NCBI GenBank assembly: GCA_021018995.1
Contig: CM037593.1
Location: 40,871,810-40,935,809, forward strand
DNA length: 64,000 nt
Direction: 5' to 3'
Source of the DNA: Chloranthus sessilifolius
Taxonomy: Eukaryota; Streptophyta; Magnoliopsida; Chloranthales; Chloranthaceae
Shown: positions 37,569-49,500 of the stretch, piece by piece
Position numbering within the stretch: the stretch's first letter is position 1
How the letters are laid out: the number at the start of each line of letters is the position of its first letter
Made by a program: the position numbers and the translations under genes
The notes under the pieces: generated by a model
Databases searched by the model: none
Told to the model about the DNA's origin: nothing
The model's input: only the letters and a program-made list of their open reading frames with translations

Positions 37569-40500
37569 ACACACACACATACATAGAGAGAGAAAGAGAG
37601 AGAGAGAGAAAGAGAAAGATTCGTTAAGGACCAAAAGAACATGAATTTTTCCAAAAAAAAAAAGAAAAACAATAACAACAATACAAGTAACTATATTTAA
37701 GAAACCATGATATTTTATATAAAAAACTCCAAAAGAAATTAAAATAATTACACATATGAAAAGGAATGAAACTCATACAAAAACTTTTTAAAAAATGCTA
37801 AATTTTTTTTTTCTCAACAGAAATTCCAAACAATTAAATAATCACTCAAAAACCATTTTCATACCAAAACAATAATTCCAGAAAAATGAAAATTTACAAA
37901 CAACCCTTTTTCCCAAGAAAGCAAATAATTTAAAAGCCTTAGAACATAGGGATTTCCAATTAGCCCTAGAAATTTGGATTTCTTTATAATTGTGATATGA
38001 ATTTCTAGAGGTTAGAATGGGCTACAATTGGTAGGGATTTATAATTGGATTTCTTTATAATTGAGATAGGGACTTCTAATTAGCCCTAGAACTCTAATTG
38101 TTTAATGCTTTCCACCCAATATGGATCTTCAACAGTTTAGGAGTCTAGTTGGATCAATCTCTCAGCAAGTTTGGAATGGGCTAGAGTTGGTTCCACCTTA
38201 TTTGATCGCAACCACAAATCACAAGCTTGGAGTTGTCACAACCTCTGTAAATCTCATGCAAGAGGAACTTGAGTCCTTTATACAAAAGTAGAACATGGGA
38301 GCTCCTCTTCCACTCTTTGCTGCTTTAAATTTCCATTTGACACCTCAACATACAGATGGATTAAGCAGCCATCAGATAGAGGCAATGCTTTTACGAACAA
38401 CTAAACTAGAGTTGCCCTTATTCGATGGGAAAGGAACATGGGTCAAAATACCGGGTATCGATAAACGTACCGTCCGAGCTCAAAACCGATACGTATCGGA
38501 CGATACATATCGGAATAGTAAAATACCGGACGATACATTGAATGTATCGTCCGGGTATATGCATACAAAATGGCGATACGGTACATTGAATGTACCGTAG
38601 CGTCCCAGTCCAAAACCGATGCGTATCGTCCGATACGTATCGGTATCGGACGAAATTTTGACCCATGGAAAGGAATCAACAAGCTGACATATTGTATATG
38701 GAGGTATTTTTCATTTAACTAGAGTTTCTGACGCGGGACAACGACCCTAAAATGCAGAATATGATTTTAATGCAGATTTTGCCGAAATTAACTCAAGTTT
38801 AATCGCAAAATTACGTTTGATACCTTTAGGGTTTGCAGAATTTTGATGGGTAGATCACACGAGATCCCGAGAGGGTCCAGTCCAATGCGCAAGTACGTTT
38901 AGAGTTGAGGCGAGATCGGCCTAGAGATAGTACTCTAGCTTTTCCAGGCTTAGGCGCTCATCTTTGGTCCGATGTAGATTCACGGATTCCAAATTGAGTT
39001 GTGAAAGGGATTTGCGGTTTGCAATAGGCTTATGGTTTTTGGATCGGTTTATGGTTTTAGAAAGGGTGTAGGCTATGTTTGATGTAGGGTTTCAAAAGGG
39101 TTTAGGGTTTTGGGATCGCACGGTAGTAATTAGGCTAAGGTTTAGAAAAGCACGCAGAGATTTAGATAGCAAATATAATAGAGAAGATAACAATGGCTTT
39201 GGGAATCACTCCCTTGGCCTCACACCAAACCCATCGCGGGGAAGAAGGCTCTCTCTTCACAAAGCAAAAGCTCTCATTCAATAATCAATCAACTAATTAC
39301 ATTGTTTAGCTTAAGGACCTTATATAGGAGGTCTTACAATAAAAGAAAACCCTAAAACGAATATTAAATAAAAGACGATTAAACCCTTACCACAAAAGTT
39401 CGAAATTAGAAATTTAAAACAACTAAAACAGCTCTGTACGATTTCGACTGATCGAAAATGAAACTCGATCGATCAAAATACATATATATTAAAATATCGC
39501 CGTCGACATTCGATCAATTGAATATAATTTCGATCGATCGAAATATTCGATCGATCGAGTATATAATTCGATCGATCGAAACTCCAGAACTTGAGTTTTT
39601 CCTCTCGCTGTTGTTTTCCAAACTTGGGTTCCCCGTCAGTTTCCCTTATGATGATGATGATGATGATGATGAAGAAGAAGAAGAACAAAACAAAAACAAA
39701 GTTCATTCAACGCACTCATCTTGTGGGATGCCAAAGAAGAGAATCTGAACGAGATAATAAAACTTTTAGGGCCAAACCCTCATCGCAGGCTACATCAAAA
39801 ATTCTTTTATAAACTCCATCATCTTCTGTTTTTAAAATTTTCAAGGCAGAACCCCATCTTCCTCATCCTACTTCAGAAATTGTTTTATAAACTCCTCCTT
39901 TTTCTCCTTTGTCTTTTTTTGTTGACCGCCACTTTAGTGAATTGGACTAGAGATTTTGGGTCTAGGGTTTCCTAGTGAGAAAGTAATATATAGAAAATAG
40001 AGGAAAATGCTAAAGTAGCTGTAATACTAAGCTTTTCAATTTGTATCGTTAGTAGAGGGTGAATATGAAATTTGCTAAAAGAGATACAAATGAGTTAGGC
40101 TTGAACGAGCTTGATTTGGCCTACTCACATGCGTACCATAATGATAGATGGGGTTGAAAACCAGCGCCAAGCCCGACATGTCTAATTGTTCGGCTTTCTT
40201 CTATAGACCTGGCATGGACCAATGAGGACAGATATTATTATTCGAGCCTGGCCGGAAGCAGGCCTGCCAGCAAAACCTGACTTTCCAGCCAGTCTAGTGG
40301 AAACCTTACAACCAAATGAGAAAATCATATAAAGGCTATTGTAACTGAAGTTCTGACGGGGACGCCACATACATGGACATCGGATTTTGACCACATCGTT
40401 TTTATTGGCGTTGGAAGAAGCGTAGAGGAAGCCCGAGTACTGTAGCCTCATAAGAGAAATGGACACAAACAACAAGAAGAACAACGCCGCAAAGAGCCCT

Positions 40501-43500
40501 CGTGCGAGCGAGCCCTTGAAGTCGCGCGAGCGATGATAATCCTCGCACGCGAGCTACGGAGACGACTTTAAAGTCGCGCGAGCGATCACCTAAGGTCGCG
40601 CGAGCGATGACAATCCTCGCTCGAGCGAGCTACGGCACGACTTCAGACGGGATTTTATGCGAAACTTCCCTTTTTTGTGTTTTATTAGTATTAGAACTCT
40701 TTTATTTCGAACTTAATTATTGGTAGCCTATATATAGAGGCTTGTAAACACCTTTTAGTTAGTTGATTGATTATTTGAATGCTTTTATGCTTGAGTAATC
40801 TTTGCCTGAGATGGGTTTGGTGTGAGGCCAAGGGAGTGATTCCCAAAGCCATTGTTATCTTCTCTATTCTATTTGCTATTTCTCGATCTGTGATTGCTTT
40901 CTAAAACCTTAGCCTAATTGTTTCCTTGCTTTCCCAAAACCCAAAACCCTTTTGAAACCTTAATTCAAACATAGTCAACACCCGTTCCAAACCATAAACC
41001 GATCTGAAAACCATAAGCCTATTGCAAACCGCAAATCTCTTTCACAACCCAACTTGGAATCCGTGAATCTACATCGGACTGAAGACGAGCGCCTAAGCCT
41101 GGAAAAAGCTAGAGTTCTATCTCTAGGCCGATCTCGCCTTGACTCGAAAAGTACTTGCGCATCGGACTGGATCCTACATGGATCGCGTGTGGTCTACCCA
41201 TCAAAAATTCTGCAAAACCCTAAAGGTATCAAAGATAATTTTGCGATTAAACTTGATTTAATTTCATTAATTTCAGAAAAATTTGCAGAAAAATTATATT
41301 CCGCATTTTAGGGTCGTTGTCCCGCGTCAATTTTGGTATCAAAGCCCTAGGTTTTCTAGGTTAGGGCATCTTTGCTTGTCATATTTATTTTATTGCATTG
41401 TTTTTCCTTTTTGAGTCCATATTGCATTCCATATTAGAATCCTAATAGACTTTGTGATCACGATGGCTTCGGATGAGGTTCTTAATACTCTTAGAGCTAT
41501 GAGAGAGGAATTGGGTGCGATTAATGCACGTCTGAATACCATGGTGATCACAAAGTTGAAATTCTAAAGGAGTTAGTAATGATAGATTACGTGATCGAAT
41601 CAACCAACTGGAAGCGATAGGTGGGCTGGAAAATCAACAACAAGAGCATGAGTGTCCTCACTTTGAACGTACTAGTCGCTAAGACAACCGGAATTATAGG
41701 GATCATGGTAGAGATGACTATGACCCCGAAGTTCAACTCCTTAAGAACGTCCAAGTTGAGATTCTGACTTTCGATGGAAGAATGAACCCTACCGTCTTCC
41801 TCGATTGGCTTTCTGACATGGACCAATACTTTGATTGGTATGCCATGAATGACGACCGTTACGTTAGACTCGCTAAGATGAAATTGGTTGGTCAAGCTCG
41901 GCTTTTCTAGCTCACTGTCGAGCGCATCAGGGTAAATGCGGGTTGTCCTCCCATTACCCGCTGGGACGACATGAAGGAATGACTTACTGAGAAGTATGTT
42001 TCTTTATCATACCACCAACGCTTCCTCGACCGGTGGCAAAATTTACGCCAAGGTGGTATGCCCGTGACCAATTATATTGCCAAATTCGAAGAGTTCATGA
42101 TGAGGGCAAAAGTATCGGAAGACCCTGAAATCACTCTCTAGATTCCGCACCGGATTACGACTTGATTTGCAAAAAGAGTTTATTTCTCACCCCGTGGAAA
42201 CTCTTGAAAGATGTTATGCCGTTGTGCAAGATCTTGAACGGTACTTGAAAACTACGGTGGTGAAGAGGACCGAGTCACAATATAGCGGTCAACGATCAAG
42301 TGAGGGACAATTTAATCATCCTCCCAAACCTACACAACCCGCCCCTACCAATTCGAGGTTTGAAAGGGGAAAAAGTGTAGTCGGAGAATCCTCAAGGGTT
42401 AATTCTCAAGTAAAGTGCTATAAATGTCATGGGATGGGACACTTTGCCGCCCAATGCCCCTACGAAAGAACCCCAAAGGACTCTCTTCATCGAGGGAGAG
42501 GAGGAAGATGATGAGGTAGTGATTGAAGAGGAAGTAATTGAACCGGTTGGCACACCCAGTGATGAGGAGGGTGATGCTATTGGTCATGCTTTAGTTGTGA
42601 GGTGTGCCCTTGCACAGCCTCAACGGGATGAAAAGGATGACTGGCGAAGGGAGAACATCTTCTACACCTTTGCCAAATTTGGTGAAAAGAATTGCAGGGT
42701 CATCGTGGATAGCGGCAGTTATACTAACGTAATATCAACTCATGCAGTACGCCGCTTAGGGCTTACACCTGAAGCCCACCCGAGACCTTATAAAGTCGCA
42801 TGGGTCAATTCTTCATCCATTCCCGTGTCGAAAAGGTGTCGTGTATCGATTCAATTAGGTTCTTATTCGGACACCTTATGGTGTGATGTGGTGCCGATGG
42901 ATGTGGGCCATATCATTTTGGGAAGGTTGTAGCTCTACGACATAGACGTGACTCTTTCTGGTCGATCAAACATATGCACGCTCATGCATAAGGGCAAAAA
43001 AATTACTTTACACCCTTTTACCTCCCAAAACACCATCGACCAACACAACAAAAGAAGGGCGAATCTTCTAAAGCCGTTAATATTGTGAGTCCTTCTGAGT
43101 TCGAGAAAGCATCGTTAGATGAGAGTGTGGTGTACGTAGTTGTCACTGTTAAGAGTGCACCTGAATCAGAGAGTGTGTGTCCCAAGGAGGTTGAGTCAAT
43201 TTTAAAAGAGTTTACGGATGTCTTCCCTGAAGACTTACCAAACGAACACCCTCCCCTACGTGATATCTAACACGCCATAGGCTTGGTTCTCGGATCTACC
43301 TTACCGAACCTGCCCCACTATAGGTTGAATCCGGTTGAACCCACCGAGTTAACTCAGCAAGTCAATGAGCTCCTTCAGAAGGGGTTCATCCAAGAGAGCA
43401 TGAGCTCGTGTGTCGTACCTGCCCTACTCACTCCTAAGAAAGATGGTACGTGGCGCATGTGTGTGGATAGCCGTGCGATCAATAAGATTACGGTTATGTA

Positions 43501-46500
43501 TCGATTTCCATACCAAGGCTCAATGATATGCTCGATATGATGATTGGTGTCACTATCTTTTCAAAGATAGACCTTAAAAGTGGCTACCATCAAGTCCGCA
43601 TCTGCCCCGGTGATGAGAGGGAAACCGCCTTTAAGACTAAGGATGGTCTTTATGAGTGGATGGTCATGCCATTTGTGCTTTCTAACGCCCCGAGTACTTT
43701 CATGCGACTCATGACCCAAGTGTTGAGGTCGTTTCTAGGCAAATTCCTTGTTTATTTCGATGACATCCTGATCTACCGTCATGACAAGGAACAACACTTG
43801 ACCCTTAGACTGGTTTGTGAAACCCTCAAGGGCAAGAGGTTGTTTGCAAATCTCAAGAAATGCACCTTCATGCAACGATCTGTTGTTTTCTTGGGATTTA
43901 TTATCTCGGCTGATGGAATGATCGCGGACTCCGAAAAGGTTAAAGCCATTGTGGAGTGGCCCGAACCTAAGAACATACATGATGTCCGCAGCTTCCGTGG
44001 CTTGGCTACTTTCTATCGTCGCTTCATCAGAAGCTTTAGCACCATTATGGCCCCAATTATAGATTGTATGAAAAAAGGGGACTTTAAATGGAAAAAATGG
44101 CGATAAAAGCCTTTGCTGAGATCAAACAACGAATGAGTAGTGCACCCGCCATGCGATTGTCGGACTTTTCCAAAGTCTTTGAAGTCGCATGCGACGCATT
44201 GGGTGTAGGCATAGGAGGAGTGCTTGACCAAGAGGGTCACCCCATGGCCTATTTTAGTAAAAAACTTAACGAGGCAAAGCAAAAATACTCCACCTATGAC
44301 AAGGAGTTCTATGCGGTCTTTCAATCTCTTTGGTATTGGAAACATTACCTTAGACCACAGGAATTTGTACTGCTCTCTAGCCATGAAGCCTTACGCTTTC
44401 TTGCTTCACAGAAGAAGTTGAACCCAAGGCACGTGAAGTGGGTTGAGTACCTTCAAGGGTTCACATTTGTGCTAAAGCATAAGGCCGGTGCTGAAAATAG
44501 GGCCGCTGATACACTTAGTCGGCGAGTGGTGACTTTGCGCACAATGAGCACTGAGGTCGTCGGGTTCCAAAAATTAAAGGATGAGTACCTCGAGTGCCCA
44601 GATTTTGGGGTTGAGTACACTGCTCTCCTTAGTAACCCGACCGGCACACACTCCGTGTACACCATCCAAGATGGGTACTTGTTCAAAGGTAATTGCCTTT
44701 ACATCCTTCGCACTTCATTGTGTGACTTTCTTATTTGGGAGTTACATGCTGGAGAGATCGTAATAAAACTGTTGCGCTCGTAGAGGATAGGTTCTTTTGG
44801 CCTAGCCTAATGAGAGATGTCGCTCGGGTCGTTAAACATTGTCGTACTTGCCAAGTGTCAAAACAGACCAAACAAAATATCGGCTTGTACACTCTGTTCC
44901 CTGTGCCACACACACACCGTGGCAAGACCTCTCTATGGATTTCGTGCTTGGACTTCCTAAGACCCTTAAGAAGCACGACTCCATCTATGTCATAGTGGAC
45001 CGATTTTCCAAAATTGCCCACTTCATTCCTTGTTCCAAAACCTCCGGTGCGTCTCATATTGCTAAACTATTTTTCGCAGAGGTAGTGCGTCTTCATGGGT
45101 TGTCCAAAACCATTGTGTCTGATAGGAATGTTAAATTCACTAGTTATTTTTGGAAGACCCTTTGGCACATGATGGGCACATTGCTCCAATTCTCTACAGT
45201 TTACCACCCTCAAACGGATGGCCAAACCGAAAGCACTAATAGAGCCTTGGGAATCTCCTTCAGAGTCTTATCAAGGATCATGTTAGGACACAGGATACCA
45301 TCTTACCCTGAGTTTGCATATATAATTACATCAATAGGTCCATAGGCATGAGTCCTTTTGAGGTAGTGCATGGTCAAAGTCTGCCGATGCATTTGCACAA
45401 CATATTCATAGCTTGCATGCCGAAATTAAACAGAAAATTAATTCAAGCAATAGTCAATATAAATTATCTGTAGATGCTCACAGGCGTTTTAAAGAATTTC
45501 ACGTAGGTGATTATGTGATGGTCCGAGTTAGGCCTGAGCGGTTCCCATCGGGATCCGCAAAGAAGCTCCAATCTCGAGGCGATGGTCCTTTTAGAATTTT
45601 GGCTAAGAGTGGTCCTAATGCATACGTGCTCGAGCTTCCTCCAAGTACGGGGGTTAGTTCAGTGTTCAACGTGGAGGACTTGGTTCCTTATTTGGGTTTC
45701 ACCCCACCTCCTGAAAATCCACTCCAGCCATCGTCTAGTCCCAGTCCCAACCCAACCTTGCAACCTCTACCACTTCCTTCCCCAAGCAGACAGAGAATAG
45801 ATGAAATAGAGGATATAATCAACGATCATGTCATCTCTACACATGACGGGGGATTCCAGAAGTACTTAGTTAAATAGGTCGGCAAACCGGAGTCCGAAAA
45901 CACTTGGATCCACGAGAATGAGGTTCACCGATTGAACCCCGATCTGATTGACATCTACCACGAGTGCGTTTCATCGGTGATGAAACCTATTTGGTCCGGG
46001 GGAATTGACGGGGAAGCCACATACATGGACATCGGATTTGGACCACATCGTTTTTATCGATGTCGAAAGAAGCGTAGAGGAAGCCCAAGTACTGTAGCCT
46101 CAGAGGAGAAACGGACACAACATGACTAGGAAAATAACGCGCGAGAGAGCCCTCTGTGGAAGCTCACCTTGAAGTCATGTGACGATAATAATCCTCACAT
46201 GAGCTACAAAGACAACTTTAAAGTCGCGCGAGCGGTCACTTAAGGTCGCGTGAGCGAGTATCGCATGAGCGATGATAATCCTCGCTCGAGCAAGCTACGG
46301 CACGACTTCAGACTGGATTTTATGCGAAACTTCCTTTTTTTGTATTTTATTAGTATTAGAACTCTTTTATTTCGAACTTAATTATTGGTGGCCTATATAT
46401 AGAGGCTTGTAAACACCTTTTAGTTAGTTGATTGATTATTTGAATGCTTTTATGCTTGAGTAATCTTTGCCTGAGATGGGTTTGGTGTGAGGCCAAGGGA

Positions 46501-49500
46501 GTGATTCCCAAAGCCATTGTTATCTTCTCTATTCTATTTGCTATTTCTCGATCTGTGATTGCTTTCTAAAACCTTAGCGTAATTGTTTCCTTGCTTTCCC
46601 AAAACCCTAAACCTTTTTGAAACCCTAATTCAAACATAGCCAACATCCGTTCCAAACCATAAACCGATCCGAAAACCATAAGCCTATTGCAAACCGCAAA
46701 TCCCTTTCACAACCCAACTTGTAATCCGTGAATCTACATCAGACCGAAGACGAGCGCCTAAGCCTGGAAAAAGCTAGAGTTCTATATCTAGGCCGATCTA
46801 GCCTCGACTCGAAAAGTACTTGCACATCGGACTAGACCCTACCTGGATCGCGTGTGATCTACCCATAAAAAATTCTGCAAAATCCTAAAGGTATCAAAGA
46901 TAATTTTGCGATTAAACTTGATTTAATTTCATTAATTTCGGCAAAATCTGCATAAAAATCATATTCCGCATTTTAGGGTCGTTGTCCCGCGTCAAGTTCA
47001 TTGATGCCTTATGCTTTCAATTTACATCAAGTTAAATTGAAAATTTCACTACGGCTCTCACTAAGTAGCACTAGACATGCTCCATGTAAGACTAATCAAG
47101 CCCAATTCAAATAGTTAGCGAATCAAACCTTTCAATTAAGTGAACAATTCTGTCAGTTGCATCATTAGTGGGTTGAGGAGGAATCTGCCACAATCTAGGA
47201 ATGTGTAAACCCACGACATTACTGAGCAAGGCTTAAAAACGCGGCATCATTGGCTACAATGACCAACCTCTAGACTGATAGTATCACTAATACTGATACA
47301 TACTGAATAACACAAAGGGATAACAAATGCCTAGCTTTCCAAATAAATATCAGTATCCGCCAAAAACTGCCAATACTAGTAGGTATTGGCTAATACCTAG
47401 GGAATCCCCAATGACCCTAGCACATCAGTATCGGTATTAGAGAATATTATATAGAAACTGATATGCATCGGCTATACATATCAGTATTGGCTGAGTTTTG
47501 AAACCATATATTTTAGTGCAATTGCATTGGTTGGCTCAACTTCGGCAGTTGAGAATCCCAAACTCCCACACACCCTGTCAGTGCCCTCTAATGGAGTTAG
47601 GACCCCAAACAAACACTTCCACCAATTAAGAAGTTGACACCTACCAAGATGGAGTGGTGTGATAAGGAATTTTGCTACTATTGTGAATAGAAAGTGAATT
47701 ATGCAAGCCGAAATAGGAAGAGGATGAAATACCAAAGATCTTAAGGCATGCCTTGGCTGGAGTTGCATTGTTGCATATGATGAGGGTCCAACCTTCCAAG
47801 GTCATCTTAAAAGAACAATTTGTCACTGTCCATATGGATAGTGAAGTGTTCACAACTTCATGAACCCTAAGTAAATAAGAAAGTAAGAAGTCGTATTAAT
47901 ACATGTGAAGGCTTTTCAGTTATGGTGAGCACAGGGGACCACTTAGTTGTAAACATAACTACATACAATATTTAGCAACTTTATTGTCTAATGATATATA
48001 AGTACTTCCTTTAGGGAATGTGATATTGTTTTGGGAGCCCAATGGTTGTGCACTATCGGGCCCATTCTATGGGACTTCTTAGAGCTAATGATGAAAATTC
48101 TGGCACGTGGAGATAAATGCAGCTTCAGGGGATTACGGTCAAGGAGAACTAAGGTTATCGGTAACCACGGCGTGGAGAAGTTGGTCCATAGAGGCATACT
48201 AGTGATCCTTGCAAAAATATGTCAGATGGAGAATCAAGGCAGGGTTAGCATGGAACCTCATGAACTTCACTCGACCGTGAAACAATTTGTTCGGTCTGTT
48301 TAAGGAATCCTCCCTATAGATCATGTGATACAAATATTTCCTAAGTAAACTTTTATCTAAGACAAAAATGATATAAGTACGAGTCTATAATTATAACCAT
48401 GTTGGTGTGCAAAAAAGGATGTGTAATGACGAATGTGAATCAATTATTAGGCATTTAATAACACAATCAACAACAAATTTTCCAATGTGGTCATTGAAAA
48501 ACTTCTAAATGGGCTACACAAGACAAAGTATGTCTCAAAATTAGACATCCAGTCAAAGCTTCACTAGATTCATGTTCATATGGACGATATCGTTTAGAAA
48601 ACCTTTCCAAACAATGAAGGACGTTAGAATTTTTATCATGTCATTTGGGCTTACAAATGTGTTGTCAAATTTTCAAAGTTTAATGAATTAATTGTTTTGG
48701 CCATTTCAACAAAAATATATTATGTTTTTGAAGACATTCTCATCTCCAACAAACCATGGGAGAAGTGTATTATCATGTGGTTGTGATCATGTAGCATCTT
48801 TACGCCCATCAACTTTATCCTAAATACTTAAATTTTCCTCAAGGTAGAAAGAAATACGGCACTTAGGACATAACATCATTGAAGATGATATCTTGATCAA
48901 TTCCAGAAAAATAAGGTATAATCACATGGCCAAATCCCAGGATCCTCCCAGTTCAACTAAGCCTCCCTAGGTACTACGACAAATTTGTGATGGACTATGA
49001 CAAGAAAAGCATGCATTCCAACTTCTCTTAAGGATCCCTTCAAGTGGTCTGCAAATGCACAACTTGCCTTTAATGCCTTGAAAACAGCATGCATTCAACA
49101 CTGATTCCAGCACCATAGGAATTCTCTGAGACCTTCATCCTTGAGAGTTGTGTGTCTAAACAAGGAATTTGTGTGATTTTTATGCAAGAAGGATGACCTC
49201 TCACATTCACTAGCAAGGCTCTCTTCATAAGGAACTTAGCCACTTAGCTTATTAGAAGGAGATCATAGAACATGCACAATGCAACAAGCGGAGACCATAT
49301 TTGTTGAGGCGGCATCTCATCATCCATACCGACCACCAAGTCTCAAATATTTGTGGAAGAGTAGGTATCATCATTGGGACAACAAAGATAGGTAACTTGA
49401 ATATTACTTTGAATTTGTCTATCTCAAAAGGAAGGAAAATTTAATGATGACGTGCAATCCTGGTACAACAACGAAAATGAGACCCACCATGCCACATCAA

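Larger units (their letters stand above)
38120..39990 (+). pseudogene. gag-like fragment split by a MITE and a solo LTR
   Basis: A frame at 38295-38436 reads like the linker and start of a Ty3/gypsy gag ([16 protein letters not shown]). It is interrupted at 38437 by a MITE and continues weakly after 38668 (a Trp/Tyr-rich WRYFSFN stretch). It is then split at 38729 by a solo LTR and resumes at 39639 with a (GAT)n(GAA)n run that would encode an acidic stretch. Stops are present. The identification rests on a short motif, so a captured host sequence is possible. Confidence 0.4.
40354..46994 (+). mobile_element. Full-length but inactive chromovirus (Ty3/gypsy), TSD AGTTC
   Basis: This 6,641-bp element is flanked by AGTTC on both sides (40349-40353 and 46995-46999). 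The LTRs start TGACGGGG and end CCCGCGTCA. It has an initiator-Met primer site, gag with zinc knuckle, protease, RT, RNase H, integrase and a C-terminal chromodomain in the canonical gypsy order. Many stops and frameshifts disable it. It lies in intron 1 of the DUF3531 gene in antisense orientation. Confidence 0.95.
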
